Source of the DNA: CAIWHR01 sp963843595
Lineage (GTDB): Bacteria > Pseudomonadota > Gammaproteobacteria > Burkholderiales > Casimicrobiaceae
Reading direction: 5' to 3'
Assembly (NCBI GenBank): GCA_963843595.1
Contig: CAWJLG010000015.1
Coordinates: forward strand, 434,001 to 498,000
Length of the DNA: 64,000 bases
The position numbers and the translations under genes are program-made. The notes beneath the pieces are model-generated. The model worked only from the letters and a program-made list of their open reading frames with translations. It was not told the origin of the DNA and did not search any database. Of the stretch, positions 1-9,340 are shown piece by piece; position 1 is the first letter of the stretch, and each line of letters opens with the position of its first letter.

Positions 1-2084
1 CCGAGGTCTGGGGCGGTCCGCCGGGAAGCCCCGAGGCCGACGGCGACCGCTACATCGAGATCTGGAACCTCGTGTTCATGCAGTTCAACCGCGACGACAA
101 GGGCGTCATGCATCCGCTGCCCAAGCCGTCGGTGGACACCGGTATGGGCCTCGAGCGACTGGCCGCCGTGCTGCAGCACGTCCATTCGAACTACGAAATC
201 GACCTCTTCCAGGACCTGCTCCGCGCCGCGGTGCGCGAAACCGGCGCCAGGGACTACCTCAGTCCGTCGCTCCGGGTGATTGCCGACCACATCCGGGCGT
301 GCGCCTTCCTGATCGTCGACGGGATAATCCCCGGCAACGAAGGCCGCGGCTACGTGCTGCGGCGGATCATCCGGCGCGCGATCCGTCACGGCTACCAGCT
401 TGGCCAGAAGCAGCCGTTCTTCCACAAGCTGGTGGACGACCTCGATCAGGCGATGGGCGACGCCTACCCGGAGTTGCGACGCGACAAGGCGCGCGTGCGC
501 GACGTGCTGCGGCTCGAGGAGGAGCGCTTCGGGGAGACGATCGAGCACGGGATGAAGATCCTCGGTGAGGCGCTGGCGCGGCTGGAGAAGACGGGAACGA
601 AAGTGCTCGACGGCGAGACCGCGTTCACGCTCTACGACACGTTCGGCTTTCCCTTCGACCTGACCGCCGACGTCTGCCGCGAGCGCAACATCACCGTCGA
701 CGAGGCAGGCTTCGACAAGGCGATGGATGCCCAGCGCGAGCGCGCACGTGCCGCGAGCCAGTTCAAGATGGGCGCGCAGCTCGACTACGCGGGGCAGAAG
801 ACGCAGTTCCGCGGATACGACACGCTGTCCGTCGAGGCCCGCGTGACGGCACTGTACCGGGAAGGTTCGCCCGTCCAGGCGCTCGCCGGCGGCGAACGCG
901 GCGTTGTCGTGCTGTCCGAAACGCCCTTCTACGCCGAGTCCGGCGGCCAGGTGGGCGACCGCGGCGAGCTGTCGAAGGGCGGCGCCTGCCTGACGCTCTT
1001 CACCGTCGAGGACACGCAGAAGATCCAGCCCGACGTGTTCGGCCACGTCGGCGAGGTGAAGACCGGCGAGCTGAAAATCGGCGACACCGTCGCCGCGCAG
1101 GTGGACCACGCGGCCCGCGCGCGGACGATGCGCAACCACTCTGCGACGCACCTGATGCACAAGGCGCTGCGCGAGGTGCTGGGCGCCCACGTCCAGCAGA
1201 AGGGCTCGCTCGTCGATGCTGACAAGACGCGTTTCGACTTCGCCCACAACGCACCGGTCACCGACGACGAGATCCGGCGCGTCGAGGCGCTCGTCAATCG
1301 CGAGATCCTCGCCAACGCGGCGACGCAGGCACGCGTGATGCCGATCGAGGAGGCGCAGAAATCCGGGGCGATGATGCTCTTCGGCGAGAAGTACGGCGAC
1401 ATGGTTCGCGTGCTCGACATCGGCAGCTCGCGCGAGTTCTGCGGCGGCACGCACGTCGCGCGCACCGGCGACATCGGCTTCTTCAAGATCGTGGGCGAAG
1501 GCGGGGTCGCGGCCGGCGTTCGCCGCGTCGAGGCGGTGACCGGCGACAACGCGCTCACGTGGGTGCAGGCGCAGGAGGCGAAGATCGCCGCGGCGGCCGC
1601 CGCGCTGAAGGCGCCCGTGGCGGAGGTCGAGGCGAGGATCGCCCAGCTGATCGAAAGCGCGCGAGGCGCGGAGAAGGAACTCGCCCGGCTCAAGGCGAAG
1701 CTCGCGGCGAGCGCCGGCGACGACCTGGTCGGACGCGCCGTGGACATCAAGGGTCCGCAGGGCAGCGTCCGGGTTCTCGCGGCGACCGTCGACGGCGCCG
1801 ACGTCAAGGGCCTGCGCGAAACGCTCGACAAGCTCAAGGACAAGCTCAAGAGCGCGGCGATCGTGCTGTCGACGGTCAGCGACGGGAAGGTCACGCTGAT
1901 TGCCGGGGTGACCGCCGATCTCACCGCGAGGGTCAAGGCCGGCGAGCTCGTCAATCACGTCGCACAGCAGGTCGGCGGCAAGGGGGGCGGGCGTCCGGAC
2001 ATGGCGCAGGCGGGAGGAACCGATCCTGCGGGGCTGCCGGCAGCGCTGAGATCGGTCGAGCAATGGGTCGCGCAGAGGCTTTGA
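1..2084 (+). CDS. alaS: Alanyl-tRNA synthetase, 5'-truncated by the window edge
   Basis: Charges tRNA-Ala in the cytoplasm. The frame is already open at base 3, so the start and most of the adenylation domain lie outside the window. What remains begins with the class II core stretch around GDRYIEIWNLVFMQFNR. The editing domain follows, with the zinc/editing motif HSATH and, further on, CGGTH. The C-Ala part ends with a Gly-rich GGKGGGRPDMAQAGG segment, as is usual for AlaRS. About 693 residues are present out of a family length near 870. No frame break is seen. The downstream gene follows after 133 nt and is probably separate. Confidence 0.97.
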   Translation, partial: EVWGGPPGSPEADGDRYIEIWNLVFMQFNRDDKGVMHPLPKPSVDTGMGLERLAAVLQHVHSNYEIDLFQDLLRAAVRETGARDYLSPSLRVIADHIRACAFLIVDGIIPGNEGRGYVLRRIIRRAIRHGYQLGQKQPFFHKLVDDLDQAMGDAYPELRRDKARVRDVLRLEEERFGETIEHGMKILGEALARLEKTGTKVLDGETAFTLYDTFGFPFDLTADVCRERNITVDEAGFDKAMDAQRERARAASQFKMGAQLDYAGQKTQFRGYDTLSVEARVTALYREGSPVQALAGGERGVVVLSETPFYAESGGQVGDRGELSKGGACLTLFTVEDTQKIQPDVFGHVGEVKTGELKIGDTVAAQVDHAARARTMRNHSATHLMHKALREVLGAHVQQKGSLVDADKTRFDFAHNAPVTDDEIRRVEALVNREILANAATQARVMPIEEAQKSGAMMLFGEKYGDMVRVLDIGSSREFCGGTHVARTGDIGFFKIVGEGGVAAGVRRVEAVTGDNALTWVQAQEAKIAAAAAALKAPVAEVEARIAQLIESARGAEKELARLKAKLAASAGDDLVGRAVDIKGPQGSVRVLAATVDGADVKGLRETLDKLKDKLKSAAIVLSTVSDGKVTLIAGVTADLTARVKAGELVNHVAQQVGGKGGGRPDMAQAGGTDPAGLPAALRSVEQWVAQRL

Positions 2085-2217
2085 AATCGTCGATCGGGTG
2101 TCGGCGGGAATCGACGGCGGTCGCCCGGCGTCGCCTGCGGATGCGCGCCCGTCCTTGCGCCATCCGGCGGCGCGCCTGACGACCGCGTTCCACCGCACCC
2201 GTCGTCAGGAGTCCATC

Positions 2218-2646
2218 GTGTCGCTGCGTCCCGAGATCACCGTCGAATCGCTGAATCGGCGCGGCACCGGCAGGTTGCCGGGACTCGTGGGATTTCGCGT
2301 GATGGCGCTGGAGCAGGGGCTGCTGGTCGCCGAGCTCGACATCCGCCCGGAGCTCCTTGCGCCCAATGGCTTCCTGCATGCGGCGACCGTGGTCGCGCTC
2401 GCCGACACAGCCTGCGGCTTCGGCTGCATCGCCCACTTGCCGAAGGGCGCGGAAAACTTCACCACCGTCGAGTTGAAGTGCAACTTCCTCGGCACCGAAC
2501 GCGAGGGCACGATCACCTGCATCGCGAAGCCGGCGCACCTGGGCAGGACCACGCAGGTGTGGGACGCGACGGTGTCGCGGCACGCCGACGGCGCGACGAT
2601 CGCGCTCTTCCGCTGCACGCAGATGGTCCTCTGGCCGAAGCGCTGA
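2218..2646 (+). CDS. PaaI-family hot-dog thioesterase
   Basis: A 142-residue hot-dog fold protein of the PaaI/YdiI type, expected to hydrolyse acyl-CoA thioesters. The central helix region carries the family pattern PNGFLHAATVVALADTACG, where the usual HGG is replaced by FLH. I chose the GTG at 2218 because TCAGGAG lies a few bases upstream; an in-frame GTG at 2098 would add 40 Arg/Pro-rich residues unlike the family. The VOC gene follows after 14 nt, so the two may be cotranscribed. The substrate is unknown. Confidence 0.8.
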   Translation: MSLRPEITVESLNRRGTGRLPGLVGFRVMALEQGLLVAELDIRPELLAPNGFLHAATVVALADTACGFGCIAHLPKGAENFTTVELKCNFLGTEREGTITCIAKPAHLGRTTQVWDATVSRHADGATIALFRCTQMVLWPKR

Positions 2647-2660
2647 TCGCAGAGTCCGCC

Positions 2661-3074
2661 GTGCTCACGGTTCGCCGCTTCGATCATTTCGTGCTCACCT
2701 GCCGCGACGTGGCGGCCTCGATCCGCTTCTATACCGAGGTGCTCGGCATGCGCGAGGTCACCTTCGGCAGCGGCCGCAAGGCGCTCGCTTTCGGTCAGCA
2801 GAAGATCAACCTGCACGCTGCCGGCCAGGCCGCGGAGGGTGCCGGCGGCAACGTGGCGGCGATTGCGGCGCGTCCCACGCCCGGCTCCGCCGACGTTTGC
2901 CTGATCGTCGCGGAGCCGCTGTCGGCCGTCGTCGCGCATCTCGCCGCGTGCGGCGTGCCGGTCGAGGAGGGCCCGGTGATCCGGACGGGCGCGATGGGAC
3001 CGATCGAGTCGGTGTACGTCCGCGATCCCGACGGCAACCTCGTCGAGCTGTCGCGCTACGTCGACGAGGACTGA
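2661..3074 (+). CDS. VOC/glyoxalase-fold protein
   Basis: A 137-residue single-module vicinal oxygen chelate protein. It shows the typical start (RFDHFVLTCRDVAASIRFYTEVLG), an internal FAFG-like strand, and the C-terminal DPDGNLVELSRY motif that supplies a metal-ligand glutamate. It resembles the virulence/bleomycin-resistance-like VOC proteins, but the reaction cannot be assigned. The start is a GTG 14 nt after the thioesterase stop. It ends 62 nt before the convergent nuoN stop. Confidence 0.8.
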   Translation: MLTVRRFDHFVLTCRDVAASIRFYTEVLGMREVTFGSGRKALAFGQQKINLHAAGQAAEGAGGNVAAIAARPTPGSADVCLIVAEPLSAVVAHLAACGVPVEEGPVIRTGAMGPIESVYVRDPDGNLVELSRYVDED

Positions 3075-3136
3075 GCGTCGGCGCGGCCGGCGCGGCGGAT
3101 CCGTTCCCGCCGCTGTGGACTTCCCGCCCGACTGCT

Positions 3137-4522
3137 TCAGACCCGGCCGATGAACCAGCCCGGGAACACGGAAAGGACGATCACGGCGGCGAGGCACAGC
3201 ACACTCGCCGACAGCGTGTATCCGCGCATCGTCGAAGGCTGCGCGACCGGCTCGTCGCCGCTCATGAACATGTACTGGATGACGCGCAGGTAGAAGTAGA
3301 TCCCGAGATAGCTGCCGATGAGACCGAGCACCGCGTACAGCGTGTAGCCGGCGGCTATCACGTTCTTGAAGATCAGGAACTTCGCGACGAAGCCGGGGAA
3401 CGGCGGGATGCCGGCCAGCGACAGCATCGCGATCCCGATCGCCACCGCCGCGAACGGACGGCGGTGGAACAGTCCCTTGAGTGCGTCGAGGCGGTCGCGG
3501 GTCGTGTCGTCGGTGCCCGGCGGCAGGCAGGCGAAAGCCAGCACGTTCATCACGCCGTACGCGACGAGGTAGAAAAGAACGGCCTCGAAGCGGCCCGCGC
3601 CGGTCCCCAGGAAGGCGTAGAAGAGGAAGCCTGCGTGTGCGATCGCCGAGTAGGCGATCATCCGCCGGAAGCTCGATTGCCGCATCGCGGTGAGATTGCC
3701 CCAGACGATCGAGATCAGCGGCAGCACGGCGAGGAAGTCGACGATGGGCCGCGCCACCGGCGTGGTGCCGAACAGCCGCAGCGCTGCGAGCAGCACGCCG
3801 GCCTTGATGATCGTCGCCATGTACGCGGTGACGGGAATGCTCGCGCCTTCGTAGGCATCGGGCGCCCAGGCGTGGAACGGCACGATCGCGGCCTTGAGGA
3901 AGAACGCGATCAGCACGAGCACGACCGCCGCGATCGCCATCGTGTCGCGCGCGGCCAGCGCGGTGCCGAACGTCGCCAGCGCGAGCGACCCGCTGCCGCC
4001 GTAGAGGAGCGACGCGCCCATCAGCAACAGCGCCGTGGCTGCTCCGCCCAGTACCAGATACTTGAGCGCCGCTTCGGCGCTGTCGCCCCGTGCGAAGGCC
4101 AGCAGCACCAGCGTGTACACCGGGATCGACATCAGCTCGATCCCGAGGAACAGCGTGAGGAAGCTGTCCGAGGAGAGCAGCAGGCAGAAGCCGTACAGCG
4201 ACGACAGCAGCAGCAGGTGGAACGGGCCGTCCGGGAAATCGTCGCGGGAGATCAGCAGTACCGGCACGGCGAGTGCCAGCACGACGGCCTTGGCCAGCAG
4301 ACTGCCCGGATCGACCGAGAACTGGCCGGGAAACGTGGCGGCCGTGTACCCGGATGCGCACAGCCAAGCCGCCGCCGCGGCCGCGGCCGCGACGACAACG
4401 AGCGAGATCTCGAGCGAGGCGCGCGGCCGGTCGGTGACGATCTCGACCAGGATCATCACGACGATCCCCGCGAGCAGCAGGTGCTCGGGCAGCATCGAGG
4501 TGAATACGACCTGCCAGTTCAT
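3137..4522 (-). CDS. nuoN: NADH-quinone oxidoreductase subunit N
   Basis: Antiporter-like membrane subunit of complex I, 461 residues, with about 14 hydrophobic segments throughout. It carries the proton-channel signatures of the family, including the KAAIVPFHAWAPDAYEGA loop with its conserved lysine. It is the last gene of the nuo operon; its ATG overlaps the nuoM stop in an ATGA. Length is normal (E. coli about 485). The operon ends here, facing the VOC gene convergently. Confidence 0.96.
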   Translation of the reverse strand: MNWQVVFTSMLPEHLLLAGIVVMILVEIVTDRPRASLEISLVVVAAAAAAAAWLCASGYTAATFPGQFSVDPGSLLAKAVVLALAVPVLLISRDDFPDGPFHLLLLSSLYGFCLLLSSDSFLTLFLGIELMSIPVYTLVLLAFARGDSAEAALKYLVLGGAATALLLMGASLLYGGSGSLALATFGTALAARDTMAIAAVVLVLIAFFLKAAIVPFHAWAPDAYEGASIPVTAYMATIIKAGVLLAALRLFGTTPVARPIVDFLAVLPLISIVWGNLTAMRQSSFRRMIAYSAIAHAGFLFYAFLGTGAGRFEAVLFYLVAYGVMNVLAFACLPPGTDDTTRDRLDALKGLFHRRPFAAVAIGIAMLSLAGIPPFPGFVAKFLIFKNVIAAGYTLYAVLGLIGSYLGIYFYLRVIQYMFMSGDEPVAQPSTMRGYTLSASVLCLAAVIVLSVFPGWFIGRV

Positions 4523-6057
4523 GGCGCGCTCCCGGGGGTCCGCGCGGTGGAGACGAGCTGCTGGTAGTGCTTCGCGGCGAGCTCGGTCTTGCGCATCGGC
4601 TCATCGGGGAAGAGGCCGAGCGCGAACACGGCGGCGACGATGATGGCGAGGATCGCCCGTTCGCGGCCGTCCAGGTCGGTGAGCGGGAGATGCGGCGCCT
4701 TCTCGACGCCGAACAGGAACCGCTGTGCGAAGCGCAGCATGTACAGGGCGCCGAGGACGACCCCGCTCACCGCCGTGACCGCCATCGCCAGCGGCCAGAC
4801 GGCGCCCTGCTGGTACTGCTGCCAGGACGCCGTGTAGGCGCCCAGCAGCGTCAGGAACTCGCCGGTGAAGCCGCTGGTCGTCGGCAACCCGATCGACGCC
4901 AGCGTCAGGATCATGAAGAAGACCGAGTAGACGGGCAGGAGCTTCGCGATGCCGCCGTACGCGGAGAGTTCGCGCGTGTGGCAGCGCTCGTAGATCATCC
5001 CGACCATCAGGAACAGGCCGGCGGCCGTGAGCCCGTGGCTCACCATCTGGATGATCGCACCCTGGATGCCGATGAGGTCGAGGCTGATGAGGCCCAGCAT
5101 CACGTAGCCCAGGTGGCTGATCGACGAGTAGGCGATGATCTTCTTGATGTCGTTCTGCACCAGCGCGAGGCAGGCGCCGTAGACGATGCTGATCACGGCC
5201 AGCGTCATGATCGCCGGCGCGAACGAGCGCGTCGCGTCCGGGAACAGCGGAAAGCCGAGCTTCATGAACCCGTACGTGCCCATCTTCAGCAGGACGCCGG
5301 CGAGGATCACCGAGCCCGCCGTCGGCGCCTCGACGTGCGCGTCGGGCAGCCACGTGTGCAGCGGCACCATCGGTACCTTGATCGCGAACGAGAGGCCGAA
5401 CGCGCAGAGCAATACCGTCTGGACCGACAACGGCAGCTTCGTCCGGTAGAGATCGGCGAACGCGAACGACGTCACGCCGGTGGTCGTCTGCAGCGAGTAG
5501 ACGAGGTAGATGACCGCGGCGAGCATCAGGATGCTGCCGAAGGCGGTGTAGAGGAAGAACTTCAGCGTCGCGTAGATCCGCCGCTCGCCGCCCCAGATGC
5601 CGATGATCAGGAACATCGGGATCAGCATCGTCTCCCAGAACAGGTAGAACAGGAACAGGTCCTGCGCGACGAACGTGCCCAGCATCGCGAACTGGATCAG
5701 GAACACCATCGCGTAGAAGAGCTTCACGTCCTTCTGGATCGCCGTGAACGCGCCGGCGACGACCAGCGGCCCGAGGAAGGCGGTCAGCAACACGAGCAGC
5801 ACGTTGTAGCCGTCCAGGCCGATCTGGTAGTAGACGCCCCATCCCGCAATCCAGGGCAGCCGCGTCTCGAACTGCAGGCCCGGCGCCGCGGCGTCGAAGC
5901 GCACGTAGAGGACGACGGTCAGCACGAGCTGCACGGTCATCACCAGCAGCGACAGCCGGCGCATGAAATCCTCGTGCCCGGGGGGCGCCGCCAGCAGCAG
6001 GACGATGCCGAGCAGCGGCAGGTAGAGCACCACATTGAGCAGGAAAGCCTCACCCAT
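4519..6057 (-). CDS. nuoM: NADH-quinone oxidoreductase subunit M
   Basis: Antiporter-like subunit M of the complex I membrane arm, 512 residues. The conserved FLIQFAMLGTF and FWETMLIPMFLIIG segments carry the essential glutamate, and FAIKVPMVPLHTWLPDAHVEAP carries the channel lysine and histidine. The IAYSSISHLG stretch is also typical. It overlaps nuoL by 8 nt and nuoN by 4 nt, indicating translational coupling. Length matches the family. Confidence 0.97.
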   Translation of the reverse strand: MGEAFLLNVVLYLPLLGIVLLLAAPPGHEDFMRRLSLLVMTVQLVLTVVLYVRFDAAAPGLQFETRLPWIAGWGVYYQIGLDGYNVLLVLLTAFLGPLVVAGAFTAIQKDVKLFYAMVFLIQFAMLGTFVAQDLFLFYLFWETMLIPMFLIIGIWGGERRIYATLKFFLYTAFGSILMLAAVIYLVYSLQTTTGVTSFAFADLYRTKLPLSVQTVLLCAFGLSFAIKVPMVPLHTWLPDAHVEAPTAGSVILAGVLLKMGTYGFMKLGFPLFPDATRSFAPAIMTLAVISIVYGACLALVQNDIKKIIAYSSISHLGYVMLGLISLDLIGIQGAIIQMVSHGLTAAGLFLMVGMIYERCHTRELSAYGGIAKLLPVYSVFFMILTLASIGLPTTSGFTGEFLTLLGAYTASWQQYQQGAVWPLAMAVTAVSGVVLGALYMLRFAQRFLFGVEKAPHLPLTDLDGRERAILAIIVAAVFALGLFPDEPMRKTELAAKHYQQLVSTARTPGSAP

Positions 6058-7930
6058 GGCGGAAGCTCCAGGCGAGGCAGCCGACGACGCCGATCAGCAC
6101 GAAGAACGCGTACAGATTGAGGTGTCCGGTCTGGAACCGAGTGAAGCCGCCGGCCGTCCTGTGCGCCAGCCGCGCGAGCCCGTTCAGCGTGCCATCGAGC
6201 AGCACGCGGTCGCCCAGTCGCAGGAAGACGCGGTCGGAGATCCAGGTCAGCGGCCGACCGAGCGTGTTCTCGTACAGCTCGTCGATGAAGTACTTGTTGT
6301 AGAGCACCCGATACGCGCCTGCCATGCCATCGCGCAGACGGGTGGCGCGCTCGATGCCGCCGCCGTAGACGAACCACGCGACGGCGAGACCGGTGAGCGC
6401 GATGGCCACGGAAAGCACCAGCAGCGGCGTCTCGTAGTGATGCAGCGACTCGGGGACCGCCGGCAGCGGGAGGAGAGGCTCGAGGAAATGCGGCAGCGCG
6501 AGGAAGCCGCCGATCGCGGAGAGGGCAGCGAGAACGATCAGCACGCCGGTCATCGACAACGGCGACTCGTGCACGTGGTGTTCGACTTCCGGCTCCATCC
6601 GCGAGCGGCCGAGGAAGACGAGCCACAGCAGGCGGAACATGTAGAACGCGGTCATCAGCGCGGTGGCGGCGAGCAACACCCAGAGCGCAGGCGAGCCGCC
6701 GCGGCTGCTCGCGAACGCATACCAGAGGATCTCGTCCTTGGAGAAGAACCCCGCGAGCGGGGGGATCCCGGCGATCGCGGCCGTGGCGATCGCGAACGTG
6801 ACGAAGGTGACCGGAATGCGCCGCGCGAGGCCGCCCATCTTGCGGATGTCCTGCTCACCCGAAAGGGCGTGGATCACGCTGCCCGCGCCGAGGAACAGGC
6901 AGGCCTTGAAGAAGGCGTGCGTGTAGACGTGGAATATCGCGACGCCGTAGGCGCCCACGCCCAGGGCGCCGAACATGAAACCGAGCTGCGATACGGTCGA
7001 GTAGGCAAGGACCTTCTTGATGTCCGTCTGGACGATGGCGATGGTCGCCGCGAAGAACGCGGTGGCCACACCGATGACCGCGACCACCATCGACGCCTCG
7101 GGTGCGTGCACGTAGATCCCGGACATCCGGGCGACGAGATACACGCCGGCGGTCACCATCGTCGCCGCATGGATCAGCGCGGACACCGGGGTCGGGCCGG
7201 CCATCGCGTCGGGCAACCACACGTGCAGGGGTATCTGGGCCGACTTGCCGGTGGCGCCGACGAACAGCAGGATGCCGACGAGGCTGGCGGAGACGACGGC
7301 CGGCGCGCCCGCCGCGTAGGCGGCGTTGATCCGGTCCATGTCGAGCGTGCCGAACGCCCAGTACAGCAGGAACATGCCCAGCAGGAAGCCGGCATCGCCG
7401 ATGCGGTTGGTGACGAAGGCCTTCTTGCCGGCGGCCGCATTGACCGGATCCTCGAACCAGAAGCCGATCAGCAGGTACGACGCGAGCCCCACGCCTTCCC
7501 AGCCGACGAACAGCACGAGCAGCGATCGGCCGAGCACCAGCGACAGCATGAAGAACAGGAACAGGTTGAGATACGCGAAGAACCGCGCGTAGCTCGCGTC
7601 GTCCTTCATGTAGCCGATCGAGTAGATGTGGATCACCGACCCGACGCCGGTCACGATCAGCGCCATCACGGCGGAGAGCCGGTCGAAGTAGAAGGCGATT
7701 TCGAACGCGCGGTCGCCGAAGCGTGCCCACGTGTAGGCGACGTCGACGATCGGGGCGCCGCCGGCCGCCGAGAGATCGAGGAAGCACTTGATCGTGATCA
7801 GGAACGCAACGATCGGCAGCCCGCAGCCGACGACGGTGACGAACCGCTTGCCCAGTCCATTGCCGAGGAGTCCGTTGAGCGCGAACCCGACCAGCGGCAG
7901 GACGACGATCAGCGTGAGCAGGTGGGACAC
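6050..7930 (-). CDS. nuoL: NADH-quinone oxidoreductase subunit L
   Basis: Distal antiporter-like subunit L of complex I, 626 residues, with about 15 membrane segments and the long C-terminal lateral-helix region. Recognisable segments are GWEGVGLASYLLIGFWF, GKSAQIPLHVWLPDAMAGPTPVSALIHAATMV (given here as the family landmark around residues 225-255) and KKVLAYSTVSQLG. It starts 3 nt after the nuoK stop and overlaps nuoM by 8 nt. Confidence 0.97.
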   Translation of the reverse strand: MSHLLTLIVVLPLVGFALNGLLGNGLGKRFVTVVGCGLPIVAFLITIKCFLDLSAAGGAPIVDVAYTWARFGDRAFEIAFYFDRLSAVMALIVTGVGSVIHIYSIGYMKDDASYARFFAYLNLFLFFMLSLVLGRSLLVLFVGWEGVGLASYLLIGFWFEDPVNAAAGKKAFVTNRIGDAGFLLGMFLLYWAFGTLDMDRINAAYAAGAPAVVSASLVGILLFVGATGKSAQIPLHVWLPDAMAGPTPVSALIHAATMVTAGVYLVARMSGIYVHAPEASMVVAVIGVATAFFAATIAIVQTDIKKVLAYSTVSQLGFMFGALGVGAYGVAIFHVYTHAFFKACLFLGAGSVIHALSGEQDIRKMGGLARRIPVTFVTFAIATAAIAGIPPLAGFFSKDEILWYAFASSRGGSPALWVLLAATALMTAFYMFRLLWLVFLGRSRMEPEVEHHVHESPLSMTGVLIVLAALSAIGGFLALPHFLEPLLPLPAVPESLHHYETPLLVLSVAIALTGLAVAWFVYGGGIERATRLRDGMAGAYRVLYNKYFIDELYENTLGRPLTWISDRVFLRLGDRVLLDGTLNGLARLAHRTAGGFTRFQTGHLNLYAFFVLIGVVGCLAWSFRHG

Positions 7931-7933
7931 CGC

Positions 7934-8236
7934 CTATCCTTTCAGGTCCGTGAACGCGTCCATGTCGAGCGTGCGCTTCATCCGCACCAGCAGGAGGACG
8001 ATGGGGATCGCGATGGCGATCTCGGCCGCGGCCACGACGAAGATCAGGAACACGAGCACGGCGCCCACGGCGGTGCCCGTCTGCTGGGCGAACGCGACAA
8101 GGCTCACGTTGACGCCGTTCAGCATCAGCTCCATGCACATCAGCATGACGAGCAGGTTGCGGCGGATGATGACGCCGAGCAGACCGATCGCGAACAGGGC
8201 GATGGCGACCGTCAGCAGCAGGTGCAGCTTATCCAT
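7934..8236 (-). CDS. nuoK: NADH-quinone oxidoreductase subunit K
   Basis: Small membrane subunit K, 100 residues, with three transmembrane helices. The two conserved membrane glutamates sit in CMELMLNGVN and in VVAAAEIAIAI. I start at the ATG giving MDKLHLLLTV; a longer frame adds 14 Arg-rich residues and is unlikely. It overlaps nuoJ by 8 nt. Confidence 0.95.
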   Translation of the reverse strand: MDKLHLLLTVAIALFAIGLLGVIIRRNLLVMLMCMELMLNGVNVSLVAFAQQTGTAVGAVLVFLIFVVAAAEIAIAIPIVLLLVRMKRTLDMDAFTDLKG

Positions 8237-8750
8237 GCGTCCTCTTGGCACCCTTGATGACCGCGAGCGCGGCGACAACGGCGGCGAGCAGGAGCACCGA
8301 CGTCAGCTCGAAGTACAGCCAGTATTCGGTGAGGAAGGCGACCGAGAACTGCTGCAGATTGAACGAACCCGTCGCGCTTAGCGGCGCGTAGATGCCGTGC
8401 CACAAGGCGTAGCCGAGGGCGGCGAGCAGCAGTACGATGCCGCCGACGCCGGGTACGAGCAGGCTGGAGAAGCGGTGGGTGAACGACGTGTCGCGCACGT
8501 CGAGCAGCATGATCACGTACACCATGAACACCATCACGGCACCGACGTAGATCAGCACCTGGAAGGCGGCGATGAAGTGGACGCCGACCAGGCCGTAGAC
8601 GCCGCCCAGGAACACCATCGTCGAGATCAGCGCCATCGCCACCTGCATCGGGTGGCGCAGCACGAGCATCAGCGCCGCACCGATCACCGCGGAAGCGGCG
8701 AACACGTAGAGCAGCAGCGTGTCCGAGTTGCGCAGCAGCGTCTCGATCAT
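8229..8750 (-). CDS. nuoJ: NADH-quinone oxidoreductase subunit J
   Basis: Membrane subunit J, 173 residues, with five hydrophobic segments and the conserved TM3 stretch AFQVLIYVGAVMVFMVYVIMLL, which contains the pi-bulge helix linked to the quinone-coupled switch. Its ATG overlaps the nuoI stop by 4 nt and its end overlaps nuoK by 8 nt. Somewhat shorter than many NuoJ (about 184-210) at the C terminus. Confidence 0.95.
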   Translation of the reverse strand: MIETLLRNSDTLLLYVFAASAVIGAALMLVLRHPMQVAMALISTMVFLGGVYGLVGVHFIAAFQVLIYVGAVMVFMVYVIMLLDVRDTSFTHRFSSLLVPGVGGIVLLLAALGYALWHGIYAPLSATGSFNLQQFSVAFLTEYWLYFELTSVLLLAAVVAALAVIKGAKRTHG

Positions 8751-9340
8751 GCGTCACTCCGCGTCTTGCTGCCGACGGGCGCCGCCGGATAGGGCTTGGC
8801 GACGTCACGCTGCGGGTTCCAGGCAAGGAGCTCGTCCATCGTGATCCACATTCCGGTGCGGTCGTAGCGCGGAAGGTCAGGCACTTCCTTCACCATCCGG
8901 ATCGCATCCTCGGGACAGGCTTCGACGCACAGTCCGCAGAAAACGCAGCGCGAATAGTCGATTTCGAAGCGGGTCGGGAACTTGGGATGCGCGGCATCGG
9001 CCGGGTCGAATCCGGCGTCGATCTCGATGACCTTCGCCGGACACACCGTCGCGCACATGTTGCAGGCGACGCACTGCGGGCTGCCGTCCGGGCGCTGCGT
9101 CAGGATGTGCTTGCCGCGGTTGTTGGGCGCGTAGTCCCAGCGCGTCTCCTCGGGGTAGTACGTCGTCAGCGCACCCTTCCGGCCGGTCATCCAGCGGCCC
9201 ATGTTGCGCAGGAACACGCGACTGGTGATGGCGAGTCCGCGCAGGATCTCGAACAGGTAGGCGCGTTCCCACCAGCCCATCGTCGGCTCGTTCCAGTACT
9301 GTTTGCGAACGTGCGGGTTCTTCGTCACGGCGTCACGCAT
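8747..9340 (-). CDS. nuoI: NADH-quinone oxidoreductase subunit I, extended form
   Basis: Peripheral-arm ferredoxin-like subunit carrying clusters N6a and N6b. Two 4Fe-4S motifs are complete: CVACNMCATVCP (cysteines 90, 93, 96, 100) and CVFCGLCVEACP (132, 135, 138, 142). At 197 residues it is longer than the usual proteobacterial form (about 162). The extra length is an N-terminal segment of about 35 residues, an insertion before the first cluster, and a tail after the second. Overlaps nuoH by 8 nt. Confidence 0.95.
   Translation of the reverse strand: MRDAVTKNPHVRKQYWNEPTMGWWERAYLFEILRGLAITSRVFLRNMGRWMTGRKGALTTYYPEETRWDYAPNNRGKHILTQRPDGSPQCVACNMCATVCPAKVIEIDAGFDPADAAHPKFPTRFEIDYSRCVFCGLCVEACPEDAIRMVKEVPDLPRYDRTGMWITMDELLAWNPQRDVAKPYPAAPVGSKTRSDA

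Noticed and set aside
4567..8257. Long plus-strand open frames opposite nuoM and nuoL
   Set aside because: Composition (Arg/Asp/Gln/His-rich, no hydrophobic segments or motifs) marks them as antisense shadows of membrane-protein genes.
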